64,000 nt of DNA from Coriobacteriaceae bacterium (GTDB lineage Bacteria > Actinomycetota > Coriobacteriia > Coriobacteriales > Coriobacteriaceae). Within the stretch, counting starts at the first letter, position 1. Each line of letters opens with the position of its first letter. The stretch covers positions 1,550,001 through 1,614,000 of the forward strand of contig DAJPGB010000001.1 of the NCBI GenBank assembly GCA_025992855.1, read 5' to 3'. The notes under the pieces are model-generated. The model was not told the DNA's origin. It ran no database searches and worked only from the letters and a program-made list of their open reading frames with translations. Positions 18,963 through 27,812 of this stretch are shown here, in pieces. The translations under genes were made by a program, and so were the position numbers.

Positions 18963-21389
18963 TTACGCGTGCCAGATCTCGTCGCGGTACTCGCGAATGG
19001 TGCGGTCGCTCGAGAACCAGCCGGAGGAGGCGGTATTGAGCAGTGCCTTGCGGTTCCACGTTTCGTGGTCGCCATAGCTGCCGGTAAGCTTCTCCCACGC
19101 ATCCACGTAGCTGCGGAAGTCTGCCATGACTAGATCGGGGTCGTTGTTGTTCATGAGCTCGTTGTAGATGCTCTCGAAGTTGCCCGAAAGACCCGCAAAG
19201 GTGTTGTCCTTGAGCTCATCCATCACGCGGCCCAGACGCTCGCGGTCGCCGTTGAGCGTATCCCACGCAAAGTAGCTGTTGGATGCCCAGAGCTTCTCGA
19301 CCTCGGGAGCAGTCAGGCCAAAGATGGCCTCGTTCTCGCGGCCGGCCAGGTCGGCGATCTCGATGTTGGCGCCGTCGAGGGTGCCCAGCGTAATGGCGCC
19401 GTTCATCATGAGCTTCATGTTGGACGTACCCGAGGCCTCCTTGCCGGCGGTCGAAATCTGCTCAGAGATCTCGGCGGCAGGGTAGATGAGCTGGGCGTTG
19501 CTCACGCGGAAGTTGGGGATAAAGCAGACCTTCATGACCTCGTTCACACGCGGGTCGTTGTTGACGACCTCGGCAACGGAGTTGATGAGGCGGATGGTCT
19601 CCTTGGCGAAGGTGTAGCTCGAGGCAGCCTTGCCGCTAAAGATGAAGGTCGTCGGCGTCACGTGGAAGTTGGGGTCGGCGATGCGACGGTTGTAGATGTC
19701 CATCACCTTCATGATGTTCATGAGCTGGCGCTTGTAGGCGTGGAAGCGCTTCACCTGAACATCAAAGACGGTGTTGGGGTCGATAACCAGACCGGTCTCG
19801 GCCTTAACGTAGGCGGCCAGACGCTCCTTGTTGGCACGCTTAGAGGCACCCACGGCCTTCAGGAACTCGGTGTCGTCCTTAAACTCTTTGAGCTTCTCCA
19901 GCTCAAAGGCGTCCTTGAGCCAGCCGTCGCCAATGGCCTCGGTCACGAGCTTGGCGTAGGTGGGGTTGGCCTCGGCAAAGAAGCGACGGTGCGAGATGCC
20001 GTTGGTCTTGTTGTTGAACTTCTCGGGCGTGAGGGCATAGAAGTCCTTGAGCACGATGTTCTTGATGATATCGGAGTGAATCTTTGCCACGCCGTTGACG
20101 CTGTGGCTGCAGATCACGGACAGGTTGGCCATGCGGATCTCGCCGTCCCACAGAATGGCGGTCTGGCGCAGACGCTCCTGCCAGCCCTCCTGCGTGGTGT
20201 CGAACGACTCGTGCCAACGACGGCTGATCTCGTCGATAATCTGGTACACGCGGGGGAGGAGCTTGGAGAACGTGCCGATGGGCCACTTCTCCAGAGCCTC
20301 GGGCAGGATGGTGTGGTTGGTGTAGCTCACGACCTGCGTCACGATGTTCCAGGCGTCGTCCCACTCGAGCTTCTTCTCGTCGATGAGGATACGCATGAGC
20401 TCGGGGCCGCACATGGCGGGGTGCGTGTCGTTGGTGTGGATGGCCACAAACTGCGGCAGCAGCTCCCAGTTCTCGCCGTGCTCCTTTTCAAAGGTGTCGA
20501 GCAGGCTGTAGATGCCGGCCGAAACAAACAGGTACTCCTGCTTCAGGCGCAGCAGACGGCCGTGCTCGCCGGCGTCGTTGGGGTAGAGGATGGCGCTGAT
20601 GGCCTCGGCCTCGGCGCGCTCGGCATCGGCCTGGGCGTAGTCGCCGCGGTTGAAGGCCTCCAGGTCAAAGTGCTCCTCGACCGGCTCGGCGGCCCAGACG
20701 CGCAGCTTGTTGACGGTCTCGCCGGCATAGCCCACAACGGGGATGTCATAAGGGACGGCCAGGATGTCCTGCGTGTCCACCGTGCGGTAGAACGTGCGGC
20801 CGTCCTCCTCAAAGCCCTCAACGCGGCCACCAAACTTAATGGTCACGGCCTTGTCCTGACGACGGACCTCCCAGGGATAGCCGTGGGTGAGCCACTCGTC
20901 GGTGGCCTCCACCTGGCTTCCGTTGACGATCTCCTGCTTAAACAGGCCGTAGCGGTAGCGCATGCCGTTGCCGTAGCCGGCGATGCCCTCGGCTGCCATG
21001 GAATCCAGGAAGCACGCGGCCAGACGGCCCAGGCCACCGTTGCCCAGAGCCGGATCGGGCTCCTGGTTCTCGATGACGGAAAGGTCGAAGCCCATGTCGT
21101 CGAGCGCCTCGGCGACCATGTCGCGCACGCCAAAGTTGAGCAGGTAGTTGTCGAGCAGGCGGCCGATCAAAAACTCGATCGAAAAGTAGTACACGCGCTT
21201 CTTGCCCTCTGCGGTGACGCGGGCGTCGCTGGAGGTGGCAACGGTGCGGGCCTTCTCGGCCACGAGCTTGGCCAGGGCGTTAAAGCGATCGAGGTCGCTG
21301 GCGGCCTCGACGCTCTTGCCGCTGATGCTCATGACGGCATCGCGATAGAGCTCGGTAAACTCCTGCTTGTTGTCGAAGATCTTATTCAT
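18963..21389 (-). CDS. glgP: Glycogen phosphorylase
   Basis: GT35 alpha-glucan phosphorylase releasing glucose-1-phosphate from glycogen, 808 aa, a typical length. GNGGLGRLAACFLDSMA is the N-terminal substrate region. The PLP site is EASGTSNMKLMMNGAITLGT, with the Schiff-base Lys in that stretch. TNHTILPEALEKWP and GISHRRFF are also family hallmarks. The start is ATG 21389 behind GAAAGGA. It lies between glgB and glgC, so synthesis and breakdown genes share a transcript. Confidence 0.97.
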   Translation of the reverse strand: MNKIFDNKQEFTELYRDAVMSISGKSVEAASDLDRFNALAKLVAEKARTVATSSDARVTAEGKKRVYYFSIEFLIGRLLDNYLLNFGVRDMVAEALDDMGFDLSVIENQEPDPALGNGGLGRLAACFLDSMAAEGIAGYGNGMRYRYGLFKQEIVNGSQVEATDEWLTHGYPWEVRRQDKAVTIKFGGRVEGFEEDGRTFYRTVDTQDILAVPYDIPVVGYAGETVNKLRVWAAEPVEEHFDLEAFNRGDYAQADAERAEAEAISAILYPNDAGEHGRLLRLKQEYLFVSAGIYSLLDTFEKEHGENWELLPQFVAIHTNDTHPAMCGPELMRILIDEKKLEWDDAWNIVTQVVSYTNHTILPEALEKWPIGTFSKLLPRVYQIIDEISRRWHESFDTTQEGWQERLRQTAILWDGEIRMANLSVICSHSVNGVAKIHSDIIKNIVLKDFYALTPEKFNNKTNGISHRRFFAEANPTYAKLVTEAIGDGWLKDAFELEKLKEFKDDTEFLKAVGASKRANKERLAAYVKAETGLVIDPNTVFDVQVKRFHAYKRQLMNIMKVMDIYNRRIADPNFHVTPTTFIFSGKAASSYTFAKETIRLINSVAEVVNNDPRVNEVMKVCFIPNFRVSNAQLIYPAAEISEQISTAGKEASGTSNMKLMMNGAITLGTLDGANIEIADLAGRENEAIFGLTAPEVEKLWASNSYFAWDTLNGDRERLGRVMDELKDNTFAGLSGNFESIYNELMNNNDPDLVMADFRSYVDAWEKLTGSYGDHETWNRKALLNTASSGWFSSDRTIREYRDEIWHA

Positions 21390-21481
21390 ACGTTCCTTTC
21401 CCCCGGGGATATCTCCCGGAACGGTTATGACTTACATCCTACGCCCCGGCGGGGCGGGTAATTACAGCTGTAACGGCTTTG

Positions 21482-23758
21482 TTACGCATCCTTGGCAGCC
21501 GGCTTAACAGAAGCAGACTTGGCCTTGATAGCGGCCTTTTTGGCAGCCGACTTCTTGGCCGCGGTAGCCTTAGCAGCAGGCTTTGCGGCGGACTTGGTTT
21601 TAGTCGCGGTCTTGGCCTTCGCCTTGGCCGGGGCCTTCTTAGCGGCCGCAGGCTTGGGCATCACCGAGGACGTGCGCTTACGCGTCGCCTTCTTGGGCTC
21701 CTCAACCACCGGCGGCTTGTAGCTGCTGGGACCGCGGCGCTTAAGCACCACGCCTGCAAGGCCGGGCACCTTGATCTCGATGGAGTCCATCTGCCCGTTC
21801 CAGGGATAGGGCTCGCTTGAGCAGGTGTAGGGCTCTTTGCCGGCATAGCCGCTGCCGCCAAACTCGGGACGGTCGGAATCGAAGATGACCTCCCAGTCAC
21901 CCTCGCGCGGCACGCCCACACGGAAGCTCTCGTAGCTCGCCGGATCAAAGTTGATCAGGATCACCAGGTCGTCTTCGATGTCCTCGCCCTGGCGCACAAA
22001 GCTCACGATGGACTGCTTGGAGTTGTCCGCATCGATCCAGGTAAAGCCATCGTCGGTGTAGCCGCGCTCGTACAGGGCGGGCTCGGCGGTGTATAGGTGA
22101 TTGAGCGCCTTGATAAACGCCTGATGATGCTTGTGAGTCTCGTACTCCTCGGTCAGGAACCACTGGATGGACTCGTAGTAGCGCCACTCAATAAACTGGC
22201 CGATCTCGTTGCCCATAAAGTTGAGCTTGGCACCGGGGTGCGTCATCTGATAGAAGGCAAGCGTGCGCAGACCGGCAAACTGGCGCCACCAGTCGCCCGG
22301 CATGCGGCCGATGAGCGAGCACTTGCCGTGTACGACCTCGTCGTGGCTCAGCGGACAGATAAAGTTCTCGGTAAAGGCGTACATGATGGAGAACGTGAGT
22401 AGCCCGTGGTTGCCGGGGCGCCACGGAAAATCGGTCTGCATGTAGTGCAGGGTGTCGTTCATCCAGCCCATGTCCCACTTGTAGTGGAAGCCCAGGCCTC
22501 CGTCCTGCGGCGGGTAGGTCACGAGCGGCCACGCGGTGGACTCCTCGGCCATCATCATCACGTCGGGATAGTGCGCCTCTACAGCGCAGTTGACCTGACG
22601 GATAAACGCGCTGGCGTCCAGGTCCTCCTCGGTACCGTACTTGTTGAACTTCTTTTGGCCCGGATCGTCGATGCCAAAGTTGAGGTACAGCATGCTGGAC
22701 ACGCCGTCCATGCGGATGCCGTCCACGTGGAAGTTCTCGAGCCAGTACAGCACGTTGGAGACCAGGAAGGAGCGGACCTCGCCGCGGGCGAAGTCGAACT
22801 TGTGCGTGCCCCAGTTGGGGTGAATCTCGTGCTCAAACAGCATGTGGCCGTTAAAGGTGGCAAGGCCGTGGGAGTCGGCGCAAAAACCGCCGGGTACCCA
22901 GTCCATGATCACGCCGATGCCCGCCTCGTGGCATGCATCGATAAAGTGCATGAGCTGCTGCGGGTTGCCATAGCGCGACGTGGCGGCATAGTAGCCGGTC
23001 GTCTGGTAGCCCCAGGAGCCATCGAAGGGATGCTCCATGAGCGGCATGACCTCAATGTGCGTATAGCCCATGTCGCGTACGTAGTCCACGAGCTCCACCG
23101 ACAGGTCGTCGTAGGTGTAGAACTCACCGCGCTGCGCGGGGAAGGGATCCATGGGGCCGGGGTAGTTGCCGTACTCGTCCGGCTCGCCCTGCGGCGCGTC
23201 GCCGTGGCGCTTCCACGAACCAATATGCACCTCGTAGATGTTAAGGGGCTGCGACATATGATTGTGGCCGGCGCGGCGCTTGAGCCACGCGGCGTCGTTC
23301 CACTTATAGCCGTCCAGGCTCCACAGCACGCTTGCCGTACCCGGAGGGCACTCGGCCTTAAAAGCGTACGGATCGGCCTTGTAGAGCTTTTCGCCCTCGT
23401 TGGTCTCGATAAGATACTTATAGAGCTGGCCCTGCTCAGCGCCAGGAATAAAGCCTTCCCAGATAGCGCTCGTATGCACGGGCACCAGCGGGTTGGCTTC
23501 CTCATCCCAGTCGTTAAATTCGCCAATAACGTGGACGCTCTTTACATCGGGCGCCCAAACGCAAAAACGCCAGCCGCGCGTGCGGTTCTGCGTATCGGGG
23601 TGCGCGCCCATCTTTTCCCAGCTGCGCTCCCACATGCCAATGCCAAATAGGTAGACATCGTCCTTGGTGAGCTCCGGTGCATGCGGGGCGGCTTTACGGG
23701 TAGCGGGCTTTTTGGTTGCTGGCTTTAGCTTTGTATCGCTCACGTTTGATCCCATCAT
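21482..23758 (-). CDS. glgB: 1,4-alpha-glucan branching enzyme with basic tails
   Basis: GH13 branching enzyme introducing alpha-1,6 links in glycogen, about 758 aa. An N-terminal CBM48 region contains FCVWAPDVKSVHVIGEFNDW. The barrel holds EVMPLMEHPFDGSWGYQ, nucleophile Asp in GIRMDGVSSMLYL, Glu in MMAEESTAWP and CPLSHDEVVHGKCS. The last 80 residues are Lys/Ala-rich (AAKKAPAKAKAK, AAKKSAAKKAAIKAK), and a short similar stretch (KPATKKPATRKAA) precedes the enzyme. The start is uncertain: ATG 23758, ATG 23755 and GTG 23743 are all possible, and none has a strong binding site. It is the first gene of the glg run. Confidence 0.95.
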   Translation of the reverse strand: MMGSNVSDTKLKPATKKPATRKAAPHAPELTKDDVYLFGIGMWERSWEKMGAHPDTQNRTRGWRFCVWAPDVKSVHVIGEFNDWDEEANPLVPVHTSAIWEGFIPGAEQGQLYKYLIETNEGEKLYKADPYAFKAECPPGTASVLWSLDGYKWNDAAWLKRRAGHNHMSQPLNIYEVHIGSWKRHGDAPQGEPDEYGNYPGPMDPFPAQRGEFYTYDDLSVELVDYVRDMGYTHIEVMPLMEHPFDGSWGYQTTGYYAATSRYGNPQQLMHFIDACHEAGIGVIMDWVPGGFCADSHGLATFNGHMLFEHEIHPNWGTHKFDFARGEVRSFLVSNVLYWLENFHVDGIRMDGVSSMLYLNFGIDDPGQKKFNKYGTEEDLDASAFIRQVNCAVEAHYPDVMMMAEESTAWPLVTYPPQDGGLGFHYKWDMGWMNDTLHYMQTDFPWRPGNHGLLTFSIMYAFTENFICPLSHDEVVHGKCSLIGRMPGDWWRQFAGLRTLAFYQMTHPGAKLNFMGNEIGQFIEWRYYESIQWFLTEEYETHKHHQAFIKALNHLYTAEPALYERGYTDDGFTWIDADNSKQSIVSFVRQGEDIEDDLVILINFDPASYESFRVGVPREGDWEVIFDSDRPEFGGSGYAGKEPYTCSSEPYPWNGQMDSIEIKVPGLAGVVLKRRGPSSYKPPVVEEPKKATRKRTSSVMPKPAAAKKAPAKAKAKTATKTKSAAKPAAKATAAKKSAAKKAAIKAKSASVKPAAKDA

Positions 23759-23979
23759 GACGCGGCAGCGTGTTGCCTTGGTGACTAGATGCGAAAGGTC
23801 CAAGGCTGCACGAATCGAAGGGACGGCGATAGTTCTATGATTCGTTCCACCTCGCGTGCTCGGTGGAACTTTCGGCAGAAACTACCATAACACCTGTACA
23901 TTACTTTTATGGAGGAAAGTGGTTTTGCGGCAGCTTTTAATCGGTGAGCGCCATGTTTAGACCACTGACAGAATTGCGA

Positions 23980-24005
23980 TGGTAAAACTCTTGACAGTTT
24001 TACCA
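23980..24005. promoter_or_regulatory. Operator-like inverted repeat overlapping a -35 box
   Basis: TGGTAAAACT and AGTTTTACCA are perfect complements around CTTGAC. The right half overlaps a consensus TTGACA at 23991-23996, with TTTAGA 18 bases further on as a possible -10. The placement suggests a repressor site for the plus-strand promoter, and possibly for glgB on the other side. Confidence 0.5.
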
Positions 24006-24039
24006 ATTAGGGTTTTTAGATTGTTAGTTTGACGTTTAG

Positions 24040-24052
24040 TAAAACGTTTTTA
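24040..24052. promoter_or_regulatory. Possible LacI-type operator
   Basis: TAAAACGTTTTTA has a perfect 10-bp palindromic core, AAAACGTTTT, with the central CG typical of LacI/MalR-family operators. It lies 38 bases before the HAD gene start. The family assignment is inferred only. Confidence 0.35.
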
Positions 24053-24089
24053 GCAGGATGTTTACCATTTGACATCGAAAGGTTCGTTT

Positions 24090-24779
24090 ATGTCCCAGAC
24101 CGCCGCCCCCAACGTTGCTTTTATTTTCGATTGCGACGGCACGTTGGTGAACAGCACCCCCGTTTGGGCCTATGCCCAGCCAGAGTTATTGCACCGCCAC
24201 GGGGTAGATGTGAAGCCCGAGGACTTTGCCGATTTTGGCCCCTTGTCGCTGGAAGACGAGTGCCAGGCATACCACGATCTGTGGGGTGTTAAGGAAGAAG
24301 GCCCCGAGCTGTATGAAGAGCTGTGTGGCATTTTGCTTGAGGGCTATTCCAAGGTGTCGCCGATTGCGGGTCTGCTGCCGTTTTTGAAGCAGGCCCAGGA
24401 TGCCGGTGTTGCCATGTGTGTGGCCACGTCCACCACGGCCGAGCTGGTGCAGGCAGCGCTGGATGGCTCCGGAGTAGCGCCGTACATGGACTTTATTACC
24501 ACCACGGGCGAGGCAGGCCGCTCCAAGCATTTTCCGGATGTGTATGAGCTAGCACTGCGTCGTCTGGAGGAGCGCCACGGGCATGCGTTTGACACCGCTT
24601 GGGTTTTTGAGGACGCTGCCTTTGGCCTTATGAGCTCCGGGACCGCCGGCTTTAAGCGTGTGGGAATTTACGGCCCGCTGGGGCACACAGATCGAGATGA
24701 CGTTCGCGACAACTGTGAGATCTTCATCGACAACTACGAAGAGCTGGACCTTGCTCGCGTGCTTACGTTTGAGGGCTAG
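24090..24779 (+). CDS. HAD-superfamily phosphatase, beta-phosphoglucomutase/Gph-like
   Basis: Haloacid-dehalogenase-like hydrolase, 229 aa. Motif I is FDCDGTLVNS with the nucleophile Asp, motif II is the STTAEL region, motif III is the Lys in GRSKHFPDVY and motif IV is VFEDAAFGLMS. The all-alpha cap after motif I fits class I phosphatases. The substrate is not determinable; a sugar phosphate is plausible given the glycogen locus next door. ATG 24090 is preferred because GAAAGG lies seven bases upstream; the frame is open seven codons earlier. It is followed after nine bases by thiN. Confidence 0.88.
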   Translation: MSQTAAPNVAFIFDCDGTLVNSTPVWAYAQPELLHRHGVDVKPEDFADFGPLSLEDECQAYHDLWGVKEEGPELYEELCGILLEGYSKVSPIAGLLPFLKQAQDAGVAMCVATSTTAELVQAALDGSGVAPYMDFITTTGEAGRSKHFPDVYELALRRLEERHGHAFDTAWVFEDAAFGLMSSGTAGFKRVGIYGPLGHTDRDDVRDNCEIFIDNYEELDLARVLTFEG

Positions 24780-24788
24780 GCGAGAACT

Positions 24789-25430
24789 GTGGCTTGTAAA
24801 GTATTAGTTGTCTGCGGCTCGCCCGTGGTGACAAGCGCGGAGTTGTTGCGCCAGCTGGCAGGGGAGTGCGATCACATCGTCGCCGTGGACTGCGGACTCG
24901 ATGCGCTTTTGGGCGCCGGCTTGAGCTGCGACGTCTACGTCGGTGACGCCGACACGGTGAGCGATGGGGGCCGAGCCCTAGTCGATGCCGCCAAAGACTT
25001 CGAAGTCGAACGCCACAACCCCTACAAGGACTACACTGACCTAGCCCTAGCCCTAGAAACCATCCGTCGCCGCTGGCCGTCCGCCGAGGTGGTCGCAACC
25101 TGCTCCACGGGCGGCCGCCCCGACATGGCCCTCTCCGTCCTAGGTCTACTAGCCAACTACAAAGACGCCTCCGTCTGGATCTGCGAAGACGAGACCACGG
25201 CCCGAATCCTCCACGCAGGCGAGTCCTGGACCATCAAGGGCGCCGAAGGCAAAACCTTCTCCATCATCGCAATCGCCCCAAACACCGAAGTGAGCGAACA
25301 AGGCCTAGAATGGGAACTAGACCACAGCCCGTTAGGTCTATTGGCCGACACCGGCATCAGCAACATAATAAGAACGACCGCCAGGATTCAAGTGCACTCC
25401 GGCACCGCCATCGCTTACCTCTACAAGTAA
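24789..25430 (+). CDS. thiN: Thiamine pyrophosphokinase
   Basis: Converts thiamine to thiamine diphosphate, 213 aa. AVDCGLDALLGAGLSCDVYVG, GDADTVSD and the substrate-binding CSTGGRPDMALSVLGLL match the family. The C-terminal binding domain ends in a beta-rich stretch (QVHSGTAIAYLYK). The start is GTG 24789, nine bases after the HAD stop, with a weak AGGCGAG site. The second half uses many CTA and A/C-ending codons, unlike the first half. Confidence 0.88.
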   Translation: MACKVLVVCGSPVVTSAELLRQLAGECDHIVAVDCGLDALLGAGLSCDVYVGDADTVSDGGRALVDAAKDFEVERHNPYKDYTDLALALETIRRRWPSAEVVATCSTGGRPDMALSVLGLLANYKDASVWICEDETTARILHAGESWTIKGAEGKTFSIIAIAPNTEVSEQGLEWELDHSPLGLLADTGISNIIRTTARIQVHSGTAIAYLYK

Positions 25431-25481
25431 AGGCCGTCCCAGGAAAACCCGTATGTGAGATGAACAAGCCCAAAAAACTTC

Positions 25482-25510
25482 TTGCACAACAAGAAACATT
25501 CCCCTATAGT
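25482..25510 (+). promoter_or_regulatory. Promoter of tRNA-Ala
   Basis: TTGCAC at 25482-25487, a 17-base spacer and TATAGT at 25505-25510. The mature tRNA begins 13 bases after the -10, the expected spacing for a strong sigma-70-type stable-RNA promoter. Confidence 0.85.
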
Positions 25511-25523
25511 ATCTCCTCGTCAC

Positions 25524-25599
25524 GGGGGCGTAGCTCAGTTGGGAGAGCGCTTGACTGGCAGTCAAGAGGTCAGGGGTTCGATCCCCCTCGTCTCCACCA
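25524..25599 (+). tRNA. tRNA-Ala (GGC)
   Basis: A 76-nt cloverleaf. The acceptor GGGGGCG pairs with CGTCTCC (two G-U pairs). The D arm is GCTCAGTTGGGAGAGC. The anticodon stem CTTGA/TCAAG has loop CTGGCAG, giving GGC. The T arm is GGGGTTCGATCCCC, and the CCA is encoded. Confidence 0.95.
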
Positions 25600-25610
25600 T
25601 CGTGAATGCT

Positions 25611-25640
25611 AGGCCACTCAATCGAGTGGCCTTTTTATTT
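25611..25640 (+). terminator. Terminator after tRNA-Ala
   Basis: A nine-bp stem (AGGCCACTC/GAGTGGCCT), AATC loop and TTTTTATTT tail. Confidence 0.92.
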
Positions 25641-25748
25641 GCAATATCTTTTGATCCCCATTTAGGGAATGACCCCAAATGGGGATGTTCCAAAACCGCC
25701 AGATTGAAACCTGTCCCTTAATACGAGGTTGTCCGCCAGCCTCTTCAT

Positions 25749-26684
25749 CTACTCCAAAAAGTTCATAACCAGAGAGACCATAGATTCCTTTTCTTCAGGT
25801 CTCGACTCAGCAATCATGAGCGCGACAGCAACAAGCGTGCTGTCTGCGATTCGTTTGTCTAGGCCTCGAAAAAGCAGTCTGTAGCGATCTAGATAGTAGA
25901 GAAAGAGACTGCATCCGATGCGCTTGTTTCCGTCGAGAAATGAATGGTTTTTGATGATGAAGTACAACAGATTTGCTGCCTTTTCCTGTACGGATGGGTA
26001 GAGGTCTTGGCCTCCAAACGACTGATTGATTACCGAGATGCTGCTGCGGAAGGACTCGTCTTTTTCTAGGCCAAACAGGTCGCTCGCAAAACGTCCGCGC
26101 ATTTGGGAGATTAAATTCATGCACAGCTCGTATTCAAGTGTATATATCCCCGTTTGCCCTTTGGGTCGATCGATAGATTCACGGTCGTATTCATCGAGCA
26201 GTTTAAAGACATCTATATAGCTCTCAACGATATCGAGTATCTCACGAGAGCCGAGGTCCTCGGGCAGACGTTCGATAATCTGAGCGACTGTCCCTAGTTG
26301 CTCGAGTCTACGTTCGTTTTCAACGTGTCCTTCAATAATTAACTTGTGGAGCACATTGGTTGCCCAGCGACGGAATTCAACACCGCGTTGAGATTTAACG
26401 CGGTATCCAATGGACAATATCATGTCTAAGCTGTAATGATCAGTTTGATATCTTTTGCCGTCAGCAGCAGTTGTCGCAAATTTTGCGACAACTGAATCAT
26501 CGTCGCTTAATTCCTCCTTTAAAGCGTTGTTGATATGCTTGCCGATTGTTTTGACATCCCTATCAAACAGCGCTGCCATCTCATTTCGGGTCAGCCATAC
26601 AGTTTCGCTTCCTTTGTCAATTACAACAGGAATCGTGACCTCTCGGTCGTTGGATTCAAAGAGAACAATCTGATTGCCATTCAT
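25749..26684 (-). CDS. RhuM-Fic protein: RhuM-type N-terminal domain with Fic/Doc C-terminal domain
   Basis: A 311-aa protein. The N-terminal part (IVLFESNDREVTIPVVIDKG, LTRNEMAALFDRDVKTIGKH, and VEFRRWATNVLHKLI near residue 120) matches the RhuM virulence-protein family. The C-terminal part carries HSFLDGNKRIGCSLF near residue 246, the Fic/Doc active-site motif with the Doc-like DGNKR form. Fic domains move AMP or phosphate onto proteins; the target here is unknown. The start is ATG 26684 with GGAG seven bases upstream; the frame continues 32 codons earlier without a binding site. A LexA-type box lies 224 bases upstream. It sits alone beside tRNA-Ala, suggesting acquisition. Confidence 0.85.
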   Translation of the reverse strand: MNGNQIVLFESNDREVTIPVVIDKGSETVWLTRNEMAALFDRDVKTIGKHINNALKEELSDDDSVVAKFATTAADGKRYQTDHYSLDMILSIGYRVKSQRGVEFRRWATNVLHKLIIEGHVENERRLEQLGTVAQIIERLPEDLGSREILDIVESYIDVFKLLDEYDRESIDRPKGQTGIYTLEYELCMNLISQMRGRFASDLFGLEKDESFRSSISVINQSFGGQDLYPSVQEKAANLLYFIIKNHSFLDGNKRIGCSLFLYYLDRYRLLFRGLDKRIADSTLVAVALMIAESRPEEKESMVSLVMNFLE

Positions 26685-26902
26685 CTTCGCGCTCCACATC
26701 AATCCATTGGGCACATGCATGTCCAATTCGATACTCGATTGTCTGCCGAACTTTATGGGTGTCGGCCAGCAGGGGCGCATACCTGCCTAAGGGCTCTGAG
26801 TGACGGTTGCTGTGAATAAAGCATCCATCTCGCCGATACGTACCATTGGGGGCCTCCGTACCGGCTCACGTTGCCCATATACCTTTGATTCTATTCTATC
26901 AG

Positions 26903-26924
26903 ATATAGAACGCATGTTCTATAT
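26903..26924. promoter_or_regulatory. LexA-type SOS box
   Basis: ATATAGAAC-GCAT-GTTCTATAT. The core GAACGCATGTTC fits the Gram-positive/actinobacterial LexA consensus GAACRNRYGTTC. On the minus strand it overlaps the -35 position for TAGAAT, pointing toward the RhuM-Fic gene. Confidence 0.6.
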
Positions 26925-27348
26925 GTATTATCTTCCATTTCGGTGAACCTCGCACTGGGAGACGGGATTGTCAACCTCGCCCGATAAACCTTACGCCTAA
27001 ATCTATCTGCATCCCAAAAGATGTCCAACAAACCGCCTTAAAATGCGTTGACTCTGTAGCCAGGCGCGCCTATTGTGCGATGAGCATCTTCGCAGTGCGA
27101 CGCCCACGCCAACACCCGCAAAAAGTTGCACAATTTATTTCCCATGTCTGTTCATAGTTTGTTAGTCAAACGTGAATATCAGTGCAGATCGCTGCTTCAT
27201 TTGGGCTTCAGGAACGCCCCTAATCACTGCCAGCGCCCCAATAACCTGCGCCAACGTGAACAACATCCCAAAACAACCCCCTTGAGCACGCTAAATGAAC
27301 GAAATGTTGTTAGCCGCTACTCAAATTAGTTTCACTAACAGCTTGTGC
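26925..27348. other. Gene-free stretch between the RhuM-Fic gene and the polysaccharide operon
   Basis: No convincing coding region on either strand. Short open frames here have no ribosome site and no recognisable motif. It may be a decayed gene. Confidence 0.5.
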
Positions 27349-27354
27349 TATGAT
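27326..27354 (+). promoter_or_regulatory. Candidate promoter of the polysaccharide operon
   Basis: An extended -10, TGCTATGAT, with TATGAT at 27349-27354. The -35 position holds only TTAGTT, which is half of a small palindrome TTAGT-TTC-ACTAA (27326-27338). This could be an activator or repressor site. It would give a 5' leader of about 450 bases before loaP. Confidence 0.5.
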
Positions 27355-27374
27355 ACCTAACGTTACATGAGTTC

Positions 27375-27660
27375 AACTGCGCTCGCGGTTCCAGCAAACC
27401 TCAAAGCGCAGGGTCAATCAGCATCCGGCCGTAACGGCGGTGCCAGAAACACCACGAGCTCCAATAAAGAAGTCATGCGACTTTAATTATTTGCATTGAA
27501 TTAATCAAAAGATGCAAATGAATAAGTGTTGTATGTCAACACGTTGCAGTTCTTCAGCTGTTTGCGTGCGGTCCAGTTTTGTACCCGCTTGACTGGCTCG
27601 CACGCAGTCAGCTGAGGCTGTAGGCTCATTTGCGATACATGCCTACAGCCTCAGTGCTGC
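27375..27660 (+). ncRNA. Structured 5' leader of the loaP-polysaccharide operon
   Basis: Several pairings follow the candidate promoter. TGCGCT/AGCGCA with nested GGTT/AACC lies near 27378-27410, and GCCG-TAA-CGGC near 27430. A long imperfect hairpin pairs 27555-27576 with 27593-27614 (18 of 22). A perfect 14-bp hairpin pairs 27612-27625 with 27641-27654. The last two share bases 27612-27614, so they may compete. I could not match it to a known riboswitch class. Confidence 0.45.
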
Positions 27661-27812
27661 ACTCGTACATACCGTTCACGGTGGGGCAGAGCCACGTGCT
27701 TGTCTAACTGGGCTCAGGGTTTGAATATGGAGCGCCTTCGCGCACAAGCGCCCTGGCGTAGCCATACCCAAACCCCGTGAGCCATACGTAAGACAGCAAG
27801 GGGGTGGTGCTC

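Larger units (their letters stand above)
23804..24089. other. Divergent promoter region of glgB and the HAD gene
   Basis: About 285 bases, AT-richer than the neighbours. The part near 23980-24060 is dense in GTAAAAC/GTTTTAC words, described in separate entries. No gene was recognised on either strand. Confidence 0.6.

Noticed and set aside
25654..25686. ATCCCCATTT/AAATGGGGAT inverted repeat as terminator of the RhuM-Fic gene
   Set aside because: No T-run on the minus strand and about 60 bases from the stop; evidence too weak to annotate.
27126..27329. 67-codon plus-strand frame before the polysaccharide operon
   Set aside because: No ribosome site and an implausible composition (His/Asn/Arg-rich); left as non-coding.
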